Source: Cervus elaphus (Eukaryota; Chordata; Mammalia; Artiodactyla; Cervidae). Taken from it: a stretch of 64,000 nt of DNA. Shown piece by piece: positions 54,836 through 64,000 of this stretch (its first letter is position 1; the number at the start of each line of letters is the position of its first letter). The notes under the pieces are model-generated. The model was given only the letters and a program-made list of their open reading frames with translations, had not been told where the DNA came from and made no database searches. Position numbers and translations under genes: made by a program. The stretch is from contig NC_057838.1 in NCBI RefSeq assembly GCF_910594005.1, positions 30,434,001-30,498,000 on the forward strand, read 5' to 3'.

Positions 54836-55116
54836 CCAGGATAAAGAAAGCCGTTATTAACACAAGAGCGGCACTCTGTGGTTTTGGCTAGAAGAGCCAT
54901 TTAATGAGTCGTCGTAACTGAGAAGTGTGAGCTTTGTATTCTCTACAGTTGAATTTGAAACTTCCTATACCTGACGGCTTCTACCTTGTTGCAGTTTGTC
55001 AAAAGTATGGGCTGCACTTTTTCGCGAACCCCCCCACCCCCTCAGTGTGAAAGAAGGAAATTGCTGAAGGAAAGGTCCTGACTGTTCTTTTGAGCTTCTG
55101 TAGATTGCCTTTCCTG

Positions 55117-55602
55117 TGTCAACTAAAAAATTATTCACAGCCTCAAAGCTGAGAGAGTTTTATTTGGCAGGAATTTTTAAGAGTTGGAACCTGGGAGGCA
55201 ACATCTCAAGTAACCCTGAGAGAACTGCTACGAGGAGGCAGAGGGGGTTGCCAGGTTTTATAGAAGCTTTTCAACAAAGGGCAGCTAGTCTGAATATCAA
55301 AACAGTATTGTTAATTAAAAAAAAAAAACATATCTCAAGGAATTTAGTGCTTTTCTTTGTCTGGGAAGATGTAAGAGTCTGGGCTCAGTGAAATTGTTCT
55401 TTTGATATGCACCTCGGCTCTCTAGGGTCCTGAGTTTCCTCAGGGCTCAGCCTGGGGAGCGGCTGCAGTCGCTGATGACTGTGACATCCTTTGTATGTCT
55501 GCTGGTAGGCAGGTATTCTTTCTTTCCTGAGTTTCCCCGGGGCTGATGTTGGAGGGCTGCAGTCGTTGATGACTGTGACATCCTTTGTTTACTGATATGG
55601 CA
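55117..55602 (-). mobile_element. LTR-like element B with a tandem duplication, antisense
   Basis: Related to the element at 45.75 kb. On the minus strand it carries AATAAA in 'ccaaataaaactctctcag', ends near TTGACA (55117) and starts TGCCATATCAG (55602). The block beginning 'tgagtttcc' is present twice, at 55431-55497 and 55528-55591, each followed by 'gctgatgactgtgacatcct' or 'gttgatgactgtgacatcct'. This may be a duplicated U3 segment. Composition and A12 run at about 55318-55329 are similar to the other copy. No target duplication found. Confidence 0.65.
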
Positions 55603-56254
55603 GGAAATTTCTTACCTGATAGCCTCTCTTTATAAAGAACCTCTTGAACTAATTAAGCTAATTGAAGATGAAACTGGCTCATTTTTACAGGCTGCTCAAG
55701 CAGAAGTGCCTGACACTTAAGAATGTGAATTTCAGTAAATTTTTAAACTACATTTTTCACTGGGGATCTTGGGGGTCAGGGTCTTCACTTGGAATCCCTG
55801 GGGAAAAGCAGAAGGGCTCATCATCCCTGGGGTCACCTGTGTCCTGGATCCCGCTCTCCCATCCTGTCCTGTTGCCAGGGCCCATTGCTCTGCCACCATG
55901 GCTGGTGTGGTGACCACAAACCACTCAGTTGTCCTGGGGGGGCTGATGGCTTTGCGGGACCACCTTGGTCGCAATCCTCAGTCTCAGCTGCCTGGAGTGA
56001 GGCTGGCACGTTGTTGTGAATTTGTGGAGGTGGCTTTGCTTAGTGGCTGCCTGAAGAGCTGTGTTAAAAGGTATTCTGAGCTCTTCTTTGGCCACCATGA
56101 AAAAGAGAGCAGAGATTTTTGTAACATCTGTTGTGGATATTTAGTAGGAGATGATAACCTGTGTTTTCCAGACTGGCATAGGGTTCTCTGTTTCCTAGTA
56201 TCTAGAGATACTAGGTTTTCTGTGGATAATAAAATTCCCTTCTTATTTTTTTAG
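55603..56254. other. Non-coding stretch with a 161-codon frame
   Basis: A plus-strand frame at 55769-56254 is the longest one outside a repeat on that strand. It has no domain I know. A 76-codon frame at 55789-56019 and an 80-codon minus-strand frame at 55732-55974 overlap it. The composition is GC-richer at 55780-56030. Confidence 0.4.
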
Positions 56255-56419
56255 ATACTATATATTATATAGTTGATTTTATTATAACTTGGAATATATT
56301 CAAATATATTCATATATGTAATTATAATATATAAAGTAAATATATATAATACAAAATGTAAAAATATAACATACATAGGAGTGTATCCCAAAATTTTTAT
56401 ACATACATATGTGTGTATG

Positions 56420-56457
<38 letters not shown>

Positions 56458-56460
56458 AAG
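56255..56460. repeat. AT-rich simple sequence with (AT)13
   Basis: Strongly AT-rich, with a pure AT run at 56431-56457 after a mixed TA/TG stretch. Likely length-polymorphic. Confidence 0.9.
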
Positions 56461-56508
56461 AGAGAGATACGAATCCCAAAAGAGGAGGAATATGACTAAT
56501 AGTATCCA

Positions 56509-56936
56509 TGTAAGGTACAGTTCCGGCGAGGCAGAAAAGGAAAGACGACCTCAACAGAAGTAGGTTGCCTTTATTCAGGCAAGGAGGGGCGACAGTCGGC
56601 CTAATGACCAGGCTGAGCGCCGAAAGGGATCAGGGAGGCTTCATACTTATAGGGAGGTTTGTGGAAGCGATAAGGGAAACGTCAATCAGGCGGGATATTT
56701 TGAGTATTCTTTTGTTGAGATGACACTTGTAGTTGGACAGGGGGTGATAAGTCTTTTGGGCGGGTGTAGGGGGTGGTAGGTTTTTGGACAGGGGGTGATA
56801 AGTCTCAGATAGATGCAGCTGGCCTGGAGCATCAGGATGGAACTAAAGTTATGCTTTGTTTTCTCCGAAGTTAGATGATTCAGCAAGGGGCCTTTGAGAC
56901 TGTTGTTCTCTTTTCTAGGGCCAAAAGACTCCTTCA
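56509..56936 (-). mobile_element. Solo ERV LTR
   Basis: A 428-bp LTR read on the minus strand, starting TGAAGGAGTC and ending CCTTACA. ATCCA at 56504-56508 and 56937-56941 is a 5-bp target duplication. It holds a TATA-like 'ctataagtatgaag' (about 56639-56652) and AATAAA (56570-56575), 70 bp apart, in U3-R-U5 order. No internal retroviral sequence adjoins it, so it is a solo LTR left by recombination. It can in principle act as an antisense promoter, though no evidence of activity is given by the sequence. Confidence 0.87.
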
Positions 56937-57014
56937 ATCCACACTCTTTGACCTTCTTCTAAACCCTCATTCTCAAATGAATTCAATTATCAGCCAAAAT
57001 AACCTTTGCTGACA

Positions 57015-57188
57015 AATCGTGTTACCTTTGACAACTTATTCAGTTTTCCTGTGACTCAGTTTCCTCATCTGCTAAGTGGATGGGAGGGTCTGCCTTCTAG
57101 GGTTGCCATGGGAACTAAACGAGTGCTCCGTTTGTGGTACTCAGGGCAGTGCCTGGTACGTAAGTATTAGCTCTTACAATGTTAAAAT
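57015..57188 (+). repeat. MIR
   Basis: 'acctttgacaacttattcag', 'ctcagtttcctcatctgcta', 'gggttgccatgggaactaaa', 'cagtgcctggtacgtaagta' follow MIR in sense to the 3' end. Confidence 0.85.
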
Positions 57189-57639
57189 TACATTATGGTG
57201 TATCAAGCACCCACTGTTTGCCACCAGCCAATGTTCTGTGGAGGCTGCTCTTTGATCTCCTAGGCTATTCACTTAGCTCCCATTTCAGTCCAGAGGAAGA
57301 GACAGTAATTTCCATCTTTATGTCAGCACTGTTGCTATTCTGGTGAAATTTCCAGGACACGGAAGCCCCAGAGAGAAGGCTTCTTTAACAATGCTTCTTT
57401 AATACTATTCTTTAATAATAACCCAGGGAAAGAATATACATGACCAAAAAAAAAAAATCTGTGTCTTTTCCTGTGAGACCTGGAAGGTGGAATGAAAACT
57501 TTACATCTTTTCCCCTCTTGACTGTAATGTTGGTGGGATTGAGCTATTAAAAATAACCCTTTACATAGCTTGGCTCATTGGGTTTTCTCATTTTTAGACA
57601 TAGAGATCATTGTCAGTCAGCTTTGCCTTTGCAAAGTAT
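57189..57639. other. Non-coding stretch, nothing recognised
   Basis: No recognised element. An A13 run lies at about 57446-57458. Confidence 0.4.
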
Positions 57640-57800
57640 GGTGGGCTTTAGAAAGAACCAGGATTTTGGTGTCAGAGTTGGGTTTGAATCCCAGCCCCTC
57701 CGGTGCGCTGTCTCAGACTGTAGGCAAAGTGACTTGACCTCAGGAAGCCTCCTGTCCTTAGCTGTAGATTGGAGGATTAGCCAGCCTCTGCTGTTTTTCA
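57640..57800 (+). repeat. MIR 5' half
   Basis: 'ttttggtgtcagagttgggt', 'ttgaatcccagcccctccgg' and 'gtgacttgacctcaggaagc' follow the first half of MIR in sense. Confidence 0.65.
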
Positions 57801-58204
57801 GACCTCTGCAAACTAGTGCTTAGGGCCCACTGCTTAGTGAGGATTGTACTTTACAACAAGGGTCCTGAGATGCTTCATACTTCTCAGATGCCTTCTGAAT
57901 CATCAGAGTGGGAATTAAATTACATTTAGTGATCTCAAATGTAATGTATTATGCTTTAAACCTTTGCACATCATTATACCTATGTAGGCTGATCTGATAC
58001 TTTGTTCAGATTATGGGGTCATTCCCAGCCCAGGGAGGGTGACCACAGCCTATGCTGGTTGGCTGCTGGGTATCAGAATTCCTTTTCTATAGAACCATGG
58101 TGAGGCCTGGATTAGTGGCCCAGAATAGCTCACAAACACCCACTCAACACATAAGGCCCTTGGAATGTATAGTGTAAAATTTACGTGCATTTGGGCTTAT
58201 ATAG

Positions 58205-58408
58205 TTGTCAGTGTACTTGAGTTAAATTCTGGCTATGTCACTTGCTAACTTCAGAATCTCAGCTTCTCTAAGCCTCCGTTTCCTCTGCAAAATCAGAATG
58301 AAAATGGTTTTCTTCATGGGATAGTTGGAGAGGAGAAGTGATGTCTGGCCCACAGTAAACATTCAATCATTTGTGCTTGGGCCAGCTCTTCTATTAATTG
58401 TTGTTATG
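58205..58408 (+). repeat. MIR, nearly full length
   Basis: 'gttaaattctggctatgtca', 'cttgctaacttcagaatctc', 'taagcctccgtttcctctgc', 'aaaatcagaatgaaaatggt' and 'ctggcccacagtaaacattc' follow MIR in sense. Confidence 0.8.
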
Positions 58409-58869
58409 TATATTTGGACCAAACTTACCAGCATTTTTTGGGAAAATGTATAAGGAGAATTTCAGCTCCAGATTTCAGGAACAGACCTTCCTGCCCTGTG
58501 TTGCTCTGGAACCAATGTTCTCCAGATCCTAGTCTTGGATGGTGTCTCCCACTGTCTGGGGGAAGTGTCCCAGGGGTCAGTCTTGGGGAGTAAAAGATCA
58601 GGGTGGGAACTTCAGGATGTAGAAGTCATAGGTGGCCTGACCAGGTAGGGAGTCTCCTGGGGCTGAATCCCAGTGTTACCTCCATCACTGCCTTTCTCCT
58701 TCACCAGCCAGGACTCTGGTTGGTCTCCTCCCTGGCCCTCCGTGAGGATTCGTCTCCAGTGGAGTCCCAGAAAGGAAACCTCAGGGTTTCCTCCTGCTCT
58801 CTAGCTCCTTATGCCATCACTAGGCTCACTCACTCAAGCTTTTCTTAAATGGTTTTATTTTATATTGAA
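58409..58869. other. Non-coding stretch, nothing recognised
   Basis: No gene or repeat recognised. Confidence 0.4.
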
Positions 58870-59212
58870 ATATTTTTATGTAATGTCACTTATATGTGGA
58901 ATCTTAAAAAATGATACAAATGAACTTATTTACACAACTGAAATAATATTCACAGACATTTAAAACAGATTTGTGGTTACTAGAGGGGAAAGAAGCGGGG
59001 GGGAACTAGGAGATTGGGATTAATATATACACACTGCTATATATAAAACCACAAGGACCTTCTGTATGGCACAGATAACTATGTTCCATATCTGGTAATA
59101 ACCTATAATGGAAAAGAATCTGAAAAAGAATAGATGGCTAACTGAATCACTTTGCTGTATACCTGAAACTAACACAGTATTGTATTTCAGCAAGTCTTCA
59201 ATTTAAAAGATT
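58870..59212 (+). mobile_element. Ruminant L1 3' region
   Basis: 'cttatatgtggaatcttaaa', 'aaatgatacaaatgaactta', 'agatttgtggttactagagg', 'gaccttctgtatggcacaga', 'ggtaataacctataatggaa' and 'ttgctgtatacctgaaacta' are the 3' end of an artiodactyl L1. Confidence 0.92.
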
Positions 59213-59426
59213 TTTTAAAGTTTATCTAAAAATTTACATATGGTAAAGTTCACTCTTAGTGCACAGTTTTATGTGCTTTGACAAATGCTTAGAGTCTTGT
59301 AGCCATCACCAAACTCAAAGTATGGATCATCACCCCACAGACTTCCCTGTTGAAGTTCCCTTGGTGTTTTACACTCCTGATGAAAAACAAAATGTCATTC
59401 AAAGAGTGGTAAATATTTTTCTTTTT
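59213..59426 (-). mobile_element. L1M fragment, antisense
   Basis: 'aaaaatttacatatggtaaa', 'gttcactcttagtgcacagt', 'gtgctttgacaaatgcttag' and 'gtagccatcaccaaactcaa' follow the antisense 3' part of an old L1M. It lies against the younger L1. Confidence 0.65.
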
Positions 59427-59427
59427 T

Positions 59428-59777
59428 TGCAACTTGCCCCATATTCATTTCTCACTTAGAGTCATTTGAGGAAGATGGAGTCCCCTCTACAAGGCTGGTG
59501 GACCACATAGGACTGTCCTCTGGGAGCCCATTGCTTCCTCTCCAAGATCTCTCATGGGAACCAGTGCAGTGGTGAGGGTTCTGAAGCAAGCAGTTCCTGA
59601 TGCAGGGGTCCAGGCTCAATCACAGAGACCCCTGGGGCTTAGATTAAGGGAGCCAGGGTGCCAAAGGACAGCTCTGAGAATTCTGCCCCTGCCGCCTCAC
59701 CACACATCTGCCTGCCACAAAAAATCCTGCTGGATTGTAGTGTAATGAGCTGCAAAGCAAAGACTGGCTCAGAGCAA
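59428..59777. other. Non-coding stretch, nothing recognised
   Basis: No element recognised before the solo LTR. Confidence 0.4.
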
Positions 59778-59781
59778 AGGG

Positions 59782-60223
59782 TGTTGCAGAATCCAGTACT
59801 CGAGAAACCAAGCCCCACACTCAGAGAGCTGGAGAACTCAGGTTTATTACGCTGGCGGGCCCAGAGGAGTTAACAGTCCAAGCTCTGAGCCCCGAACAAA
59901 GGGATTACAGAGTTTTTATAGACAGACTGTAGTGGGCAACACTAGCTGTTAATGGGCTGGTTTAAACTAAAGGGTTTTGTGTGTGCAGGAATAGTGGTCA
60001 AGATGGGGAGGGGGATGCCTGACCTGGACAGGCATGATTAAGCACATTTGCAGGGGTTGGGCAGTTGCAAAGAGCAGGACAAGGGGGAGTGAGATAAACT
60101 CCAGTTTCTAGTATTGCAAGTCCCCACTTTCTGAGACTACGTGGCCTACGTGACCCAGACTTTGCAAGGGGCAAGGTGAGTTACAGAGGTAGGAGGAGGT
60201 GAAATTTTAACTTTTCCTCTTCA
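59782..60223 (-). mobile_element. Solo ERV LTR
   Basis: A 442-bp LTR read on the minus strand, starting TGAAGAGG and ending CTGCAACA. AGGG at 59778-59781 is repeated at 60224-60227, a 4-bp duplication as in gammaretrovirus-like elements. A TATA-like 'tctataaaaact' (about 59911-59922) lies about 65-70 bp before AATAAA (59843-59848), in U3-R-U5 order. No internal sequence adjoins it. The family name is not known to me. Confidence 0.87.
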
Positions 60224-60227
60224 AGGG

Positions 60228-61224
60228 CGCAGGAGTAAGCTGGGAAGAGGGAGTAGGTTGGGAGAGGAATATTAGGTGACTGAACAGGAGAGCAGAGAGA
60301 AGCTCCAAGGTTGTTTCCTGAAAGGTTTCCATCAGGGCTCTGCCGGCGTGTTGTCATCTTCATGTACATGAGAAGGTGTGGCTCTCTTCTCCTGCTACAG
60401 CACCTGTGGCTCAGTGAGGGGTCTCAGCACCCACGCACCCTGCGGCAGGCCATCTGTGGACAGGACTCAACCTGCACATCGTTTGGGCGAGAACACGCGT
60501 TGCACTTTCACACAAATCGGGCATTGTTGTTCACTGAATCCCTCCCCAGTTATCCAGGGCAGCAGAGTTGCTGCTGAATTAAAAACGATTTATGGAAAAC
60601 GCACTGACTTCAGTCATCAGATTTTCTGCCAGAAATATTAAACATGGAGGCAAAAATTTTCCATTAGGACCCTGGCCGTCCCTGTGTCTTGATGTTATTA
60701 CAGAACCTGGAACCTGTGGTGAAGGTTCCTTGGACTTGAGGTGCCAGCAGCAATTTCACTGCCTTTGAGTTTCACATTTCAGTAAAAATTCTCAATTGTC
60801 AGAATACATATTACTCTCTACATAAAATTTTACATGAGAGAATGGGAGGCATGTTGCTTTTGAGTCATGGATGTCATGCCTGACAGGAATGCTGCTGTCT
60901 TGAATGGGTAGCTGATGAGAAATCAGAAGGGAGCTGGGAGTATCTCTCTGGGTGTGGGATTTGAGATTTGTGTGTGGCAGTGTTGAAGTTTCCTCACCTA
61001 GCACAAAATCACAGCCTGGATCAGAGTGTGTATAAAGTCATCTCCAGCGCGGGTCTGGGTGCAGCATCTCATTGTCTGGGAATATGGACTAGTGTTTTAT
61101 TTATTCGCATGGAAACCTTGAAAGAATTTTAAGGTTTTTTTTTTTAATGGTCATATAATTTTATTCTATTTCTAAATCTTTAAAAACTTTTATACAATTT
61201 TGAAAAGTGACCCTCCATTTACAG
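60228..61224. other. Non-coding stretch, nothing recognised
   Basis: Two overlapping plus-strand frames at 60311-60641 have no recognised domain. The rest is unrecognised. Confidence 0.4.
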
Positions 61225-61548
61225 TTATTAATTACTCCCCATGTTGTACCAATATCCTTTTAGTTTATTTATTTATTTATTTTTCCTTTTAGTTTATTTT
61301 ATTTCTAATAGTTTGTACCTCTTAATCTTCTTGCCCTGGATTGCCTCTCCCTGTTCCCTTTCCTCACTGGTAGCCACTCGTTTGTTCTCTGTATCTGAGA
61401 ATCGGTTTCCTTTTTGTTATATTCCCCAGTTTGTCATATTTTGTAGATTCCACATAAAAGTGATATCATACAGTATTTGTCTGACTTTATTTCAGTCAGC
61501 ATAATACCCTCCAGGTTCACTCATGTTGTTACAAATGGCAGATATTTT

Positions 61549-61632
61549 GGACCGAGGAGCCTTATAGGCTACAGTCCATAGGGTCACAAAGAGTTGGACA
61601 TGACTGAAGTGATTTAGCATGGCACAGTACGT
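61549..61632 (+). mobile_element. BovA fragment in L1
   Basis: 'gaccgaggagccttataggc', 'tacagtccatagggtcacaa' and 'agagttggacatgactgaag' form the last part of a Bov-tA or BovB copy. It separates two L1 parts. I see no clear target duplication. Confidence 0.8.
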
Positions 61633-61640
61633 ATATACCA

Positions 61641-61692
61641 ATGGAATATATATATAATATATATATATATAAAATATATGTATACACACATC
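61641..61692. repeat. AT-rich simple sequence
   Basis: Alternating AT/TA at the junction of the BovA fragment and L1, grown from the L1 'tatatatatacacaca' step. Confidence 0.8.
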
Positions 61693-61919
61693 ACATCTTC
61701 TTTATCTAACCATCTGTTGATGGACACTTAAATTGCTAAGTTTTTTTAAAAGGTGATGAATTCCTTTTTTTTATATTCTGTAACAGCTAAATATTGGGGT
61801 ACATAACAGTTTTTCCATACCTAAATCTACTGGATGGATAAATTGAGTATGTGGAAATAACATATAAAATATTTTTATAAGTTTTCTATAGCAATGCTAA
61901 TTCTTCAGCCCTCTTTTGG

Positions 61920-62105
61920 TGGATAGTGTGGCTTAGAGGAAAGAGACCACACTTTGGACTTGGATTCATATCTGTCCCTTTGCTGCTGCTTCTTATTTGT
62001 GTAGTCTTAGGAAAAGAAAAAAATTTGTAAGTCTGTTTTCTCTTGTTCAATCAAAGTTTACAAGGCCTGTGGGTTGAACGATCCTTTCCTCAGATAAAAC
62101 CGAGT
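61920..62105 (+). repeat. MIR
   Basis: 'gatagtgtggcttagaggaa', 'cacactttggacttggattc' and 'atttgtgtagtcttaggaaa' follow the MIR 5' half in sense. The 3' part is weak. Confidence 0.6.
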
Positions 62106-62164
62106 AGAATAATAACCTCTCTCAGTTAACATCAGACTTGGGAGTTGGTTATGGGCATATTAGC

Positions 62165-62520
62165 CAGGGTATCCTAGGTCATGCTGCTGTAACAAACACC
62201 TCATGGTCTCTGGGAGTAGGACAATAGAAACCCATTTTCTCATTCAAGTCCTCTGGGAGTCCTGGTAGCATCCCAAGTGGTTCTCTACTGTCCATAATCC
62301 AGGTTGCCTTCCATTTCAACATGAGTCCTCCTCCCTGATCACTGCCGCAAGGAAAGAGTGCTAGAACATTTCACACCATCAAATAAGTGCTCCAGCGTGA
62401 AAGTGACACATGCTGCTGCTTCTCAGAACCCCTTGGCTGTCTATGGTCACATGACCCTTCACACATACAGGGTGGGAGTCAGGGAAGTGTAATCCTCATG
62501 TCCACCTAGGAGGAGAGAAA
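62165..62520 (-). mobile_element. Ancient mammalian LTR-type repeat
   Basis: 'tcatgctgctgtaacaaaca', 'ggtctctgggagtaggacaa', 'gccgcaaggaaagagtgcta', 'aagtgctccagcgtgaaagt', 'ctatggtcacatgacccttc' and 'gtcagggaagtgtaatcctc' recall an old MaLR/ERVL-like repeat. The family name is uncertain. Confidence 0.5.
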
Positions 62521-64000
62521 AAGTAGATATACAAGGACATTAGATGCCTCTATCACGGTGCAAGAAGTAGATTTTTAACTAAATGCATTAAATATGGAGG
62601 TCTCTAGAGAACCAAATACTGGATTGTTGGTAACGGGATCTGATTTCCATAATTCCAGAATGTTCTGTAAACTCATGAGATAAGAGTTGAGTTCTATGCT
62701 TTTATGAACCTGAGTTTTCACTTGAATATTAAACTTACATTTTTTGCCATATTCTTTGTGGCAAGTAGAAAAAAGTGCCATAGCTGTGTCTTTAAAGAAG
62801 TTATTTAACTTTTCTCAGGGGTCATAGAGTGAGATAGCAAGATTAGACTATTCTGTGTCCCTTTGCCACACTGTTGTCATTCCTATAGATTTTCATGGTC
62901 ACTGTTAGGCGTCCTGAGAGAGAGCGCCCTTCTGAATATACAGGGGGAGGGCAAGTGCTTGTGTGGATGTGGTCTTTGATTTGTGTGTAGCAGATGTAGT
63001 GGCTGCGTGTGGGTAGTGCTGTTTCCATTCTCTGAGGCAATATGTCAGGTTATGTCCCTAGGCATTGGCGAGTTTGTATTTCCAGTGAACTGAGGCGGTT
63101 CCTTCCTGCCATGTGTGCAACCAGTCACACCACGTCTATGGCTTTTCTGCCTGATGTTTTAAGCCATGGAGAAAGGTAAATAATATTTAAGGAACTTGTA
63201 AGCCAAGTGTGTAACCATTTTGCACAATTCATGGTTTTATTTAATGAGTTTCAGTACCACAGGATGAGAGTTGTTCCCAAAGGGCCTCAATCAACTAGAC
63301 TATTGAACAGAAATGCAGAATGTAAATTGGGTTTTAACTAAAATCATACTGCTATTACTTTTTATGGAAGCCATAATTTCTGGTTGAGAGCAGGCACACA
63401 GAAAACTGTTATTATGGAAATGCCTTCCGGGATTTGACCAACTGCATTTGGAGCGGGAATGAAATACTTGGTGGCTTGATTTGTGTGCCACTTCTGGTTG
63501 TGTGGAGCTAAATATGTGTCACACGGCACTTCATAATGCTGCTTTCATGGCTCTGTAGATTTCACACACTACCTTTTAGATCCAGTATCTTCATAATTAT
63601 TTATAATTTTAAAGCCAGAGGGAAGGTGTATTTTCTTTCAGTTCCACCCTCAGGAAGATTTTTCCTTGAGGATGATGGTGAGATATTCATTTGGGAAACA
63701 TGGATAAAAAGAAGACAAACCATATGATGTTTTCCCCTTGGTAACTGAATATAAACAATTACTCAAAACAGAATTTCTCTCTTCCTTTGTGCAGTCTCTG
63801 GGGCTGCTCTGGACTTGGGAATTCAGAGTGAGGTTAGTAACTGAGTCAGTATTTGCACAACTGATTTCAAATATTATTTGCACATTGTTGATTCCAAAAT
63901 TACAAAGCTGCAGGTATGGATTTTTCTGTATCTGCTGGACATCTTCATCTGAGGGTCTCAGACATAGTCTGTGCTGAACCAAGCTAAGGAGACTGTTTTC
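62521..64000. other. Non-coding stretch, nothing recognised
   Basis: Short frames on both strands, the longest of 110 codons on the minus strand at 63650-63982, overlap one another and show no domain. No repeat recognised. Confidence 0.45.

Larger units (their letters stand above)
61225..61870 (-). mobile_element. Old L1, antisense, split by a BovA fragment
   Basis: 'tccccatgttgtaccaatat', 'ctggattgcctctccctgtt', 'agattccacataaaagtgat', 'ataataccctccaggttcac' and 'ttacaaatggcagatatttt' precede the insert. 'cttctttatctaaccatctg' and 'ttgatggacacttaaattgc' follow it. The two parts are collinear in antisense L1. Confidence 0.82.

Noticed and set aside
55769..56254. A 161-codon plus-strand frame as a possible gene
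   Set aside because: It overlaps other frames on both strands, has no domain or repeat-free context I can support, and no splice or promoter signal.

Overview
This 64 kb window is nuclear DNA from a ruminant, most likely a bovid such as cattle, sheep, goat or buffalo. The diagnostic evidence is the repeat set: BovB (RTE-class) LINEs, tRNA-Glu/BovA composite SINEs (Bov-tA and the dimeric BOV-A2), cetartiodactyl CHR-type SINEs, ruminant-looking endogenous retrovirus LTRs and a mariner-derived MITE. These sit on older eutherian layers of L2, MIR, MLT1 (MaLR), hAT-Charlie, Tigger/MER2 and L1M. I found no protein-coding exon, tRNA, rRNA or CRISPR that I could defend. The open reading frames are short and mostly run through repeats. 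The window is intergenic DNA or a large intron; the sequence does not decide which.

Layout. 1-12.5 kb: ancient L1/L2/MIR with one dimeric BOV-A2 SINE (4.63 kb), a decayed BovB copy (6.9 kb) and a long antisense L2 (9.6 kb). 12.5-15.2 kb: a hAT-Charlie element with a perfect 8-bp target duplication, split by a 1.77 kb antisense BovB that still carries a broken reverse transcriptase (YADD), plus a second small BovB beside it. 15-31 kb: an L2 split by an unclassified insert, MLT1 LTRs, a MER5A-like element, an 82-bp mariner MITE, several Bov-tA SINEs, and an L1 split by a short BovA fragment. 31.7-33.3 kb: an ERV LTR on the minus strand that abuts a polypurine tract, so flanking retroviral internal sequence may survive. 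33.6-44.2 kb: MIR, L1, an MLT1, a MER2-like element, an L1 ORF2 relic, SINEs, and two L2 copies in opposite orientation. 45.7-60.2 kb: a related pair of LTR-like elements, a second hAT-Charlie, a run of 20 G, a BovB with a perfect 12-bp target duplication, a minisatellite, a 5'-inverted BovB that splits a MIR, and two solo ERV LTRs with matching target duplications. 60-64 kb: L1, a MIR and mostly unrecognised sequence.

There is no pathway or operon to describe. The content of interest is the record of nested insertions, from which relative ages can be read, and a few sequence-level candidates: a minisatellite, a G tract, a purine tract, CTCF-like motifs and LTR promoter/polyadenylation signals. 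I did not find a convincing new biological system. The closest to undescribed are the LTR pair with an internal duplication and the minisatellite. Family names rest on recall of consensus features; no database search was run.
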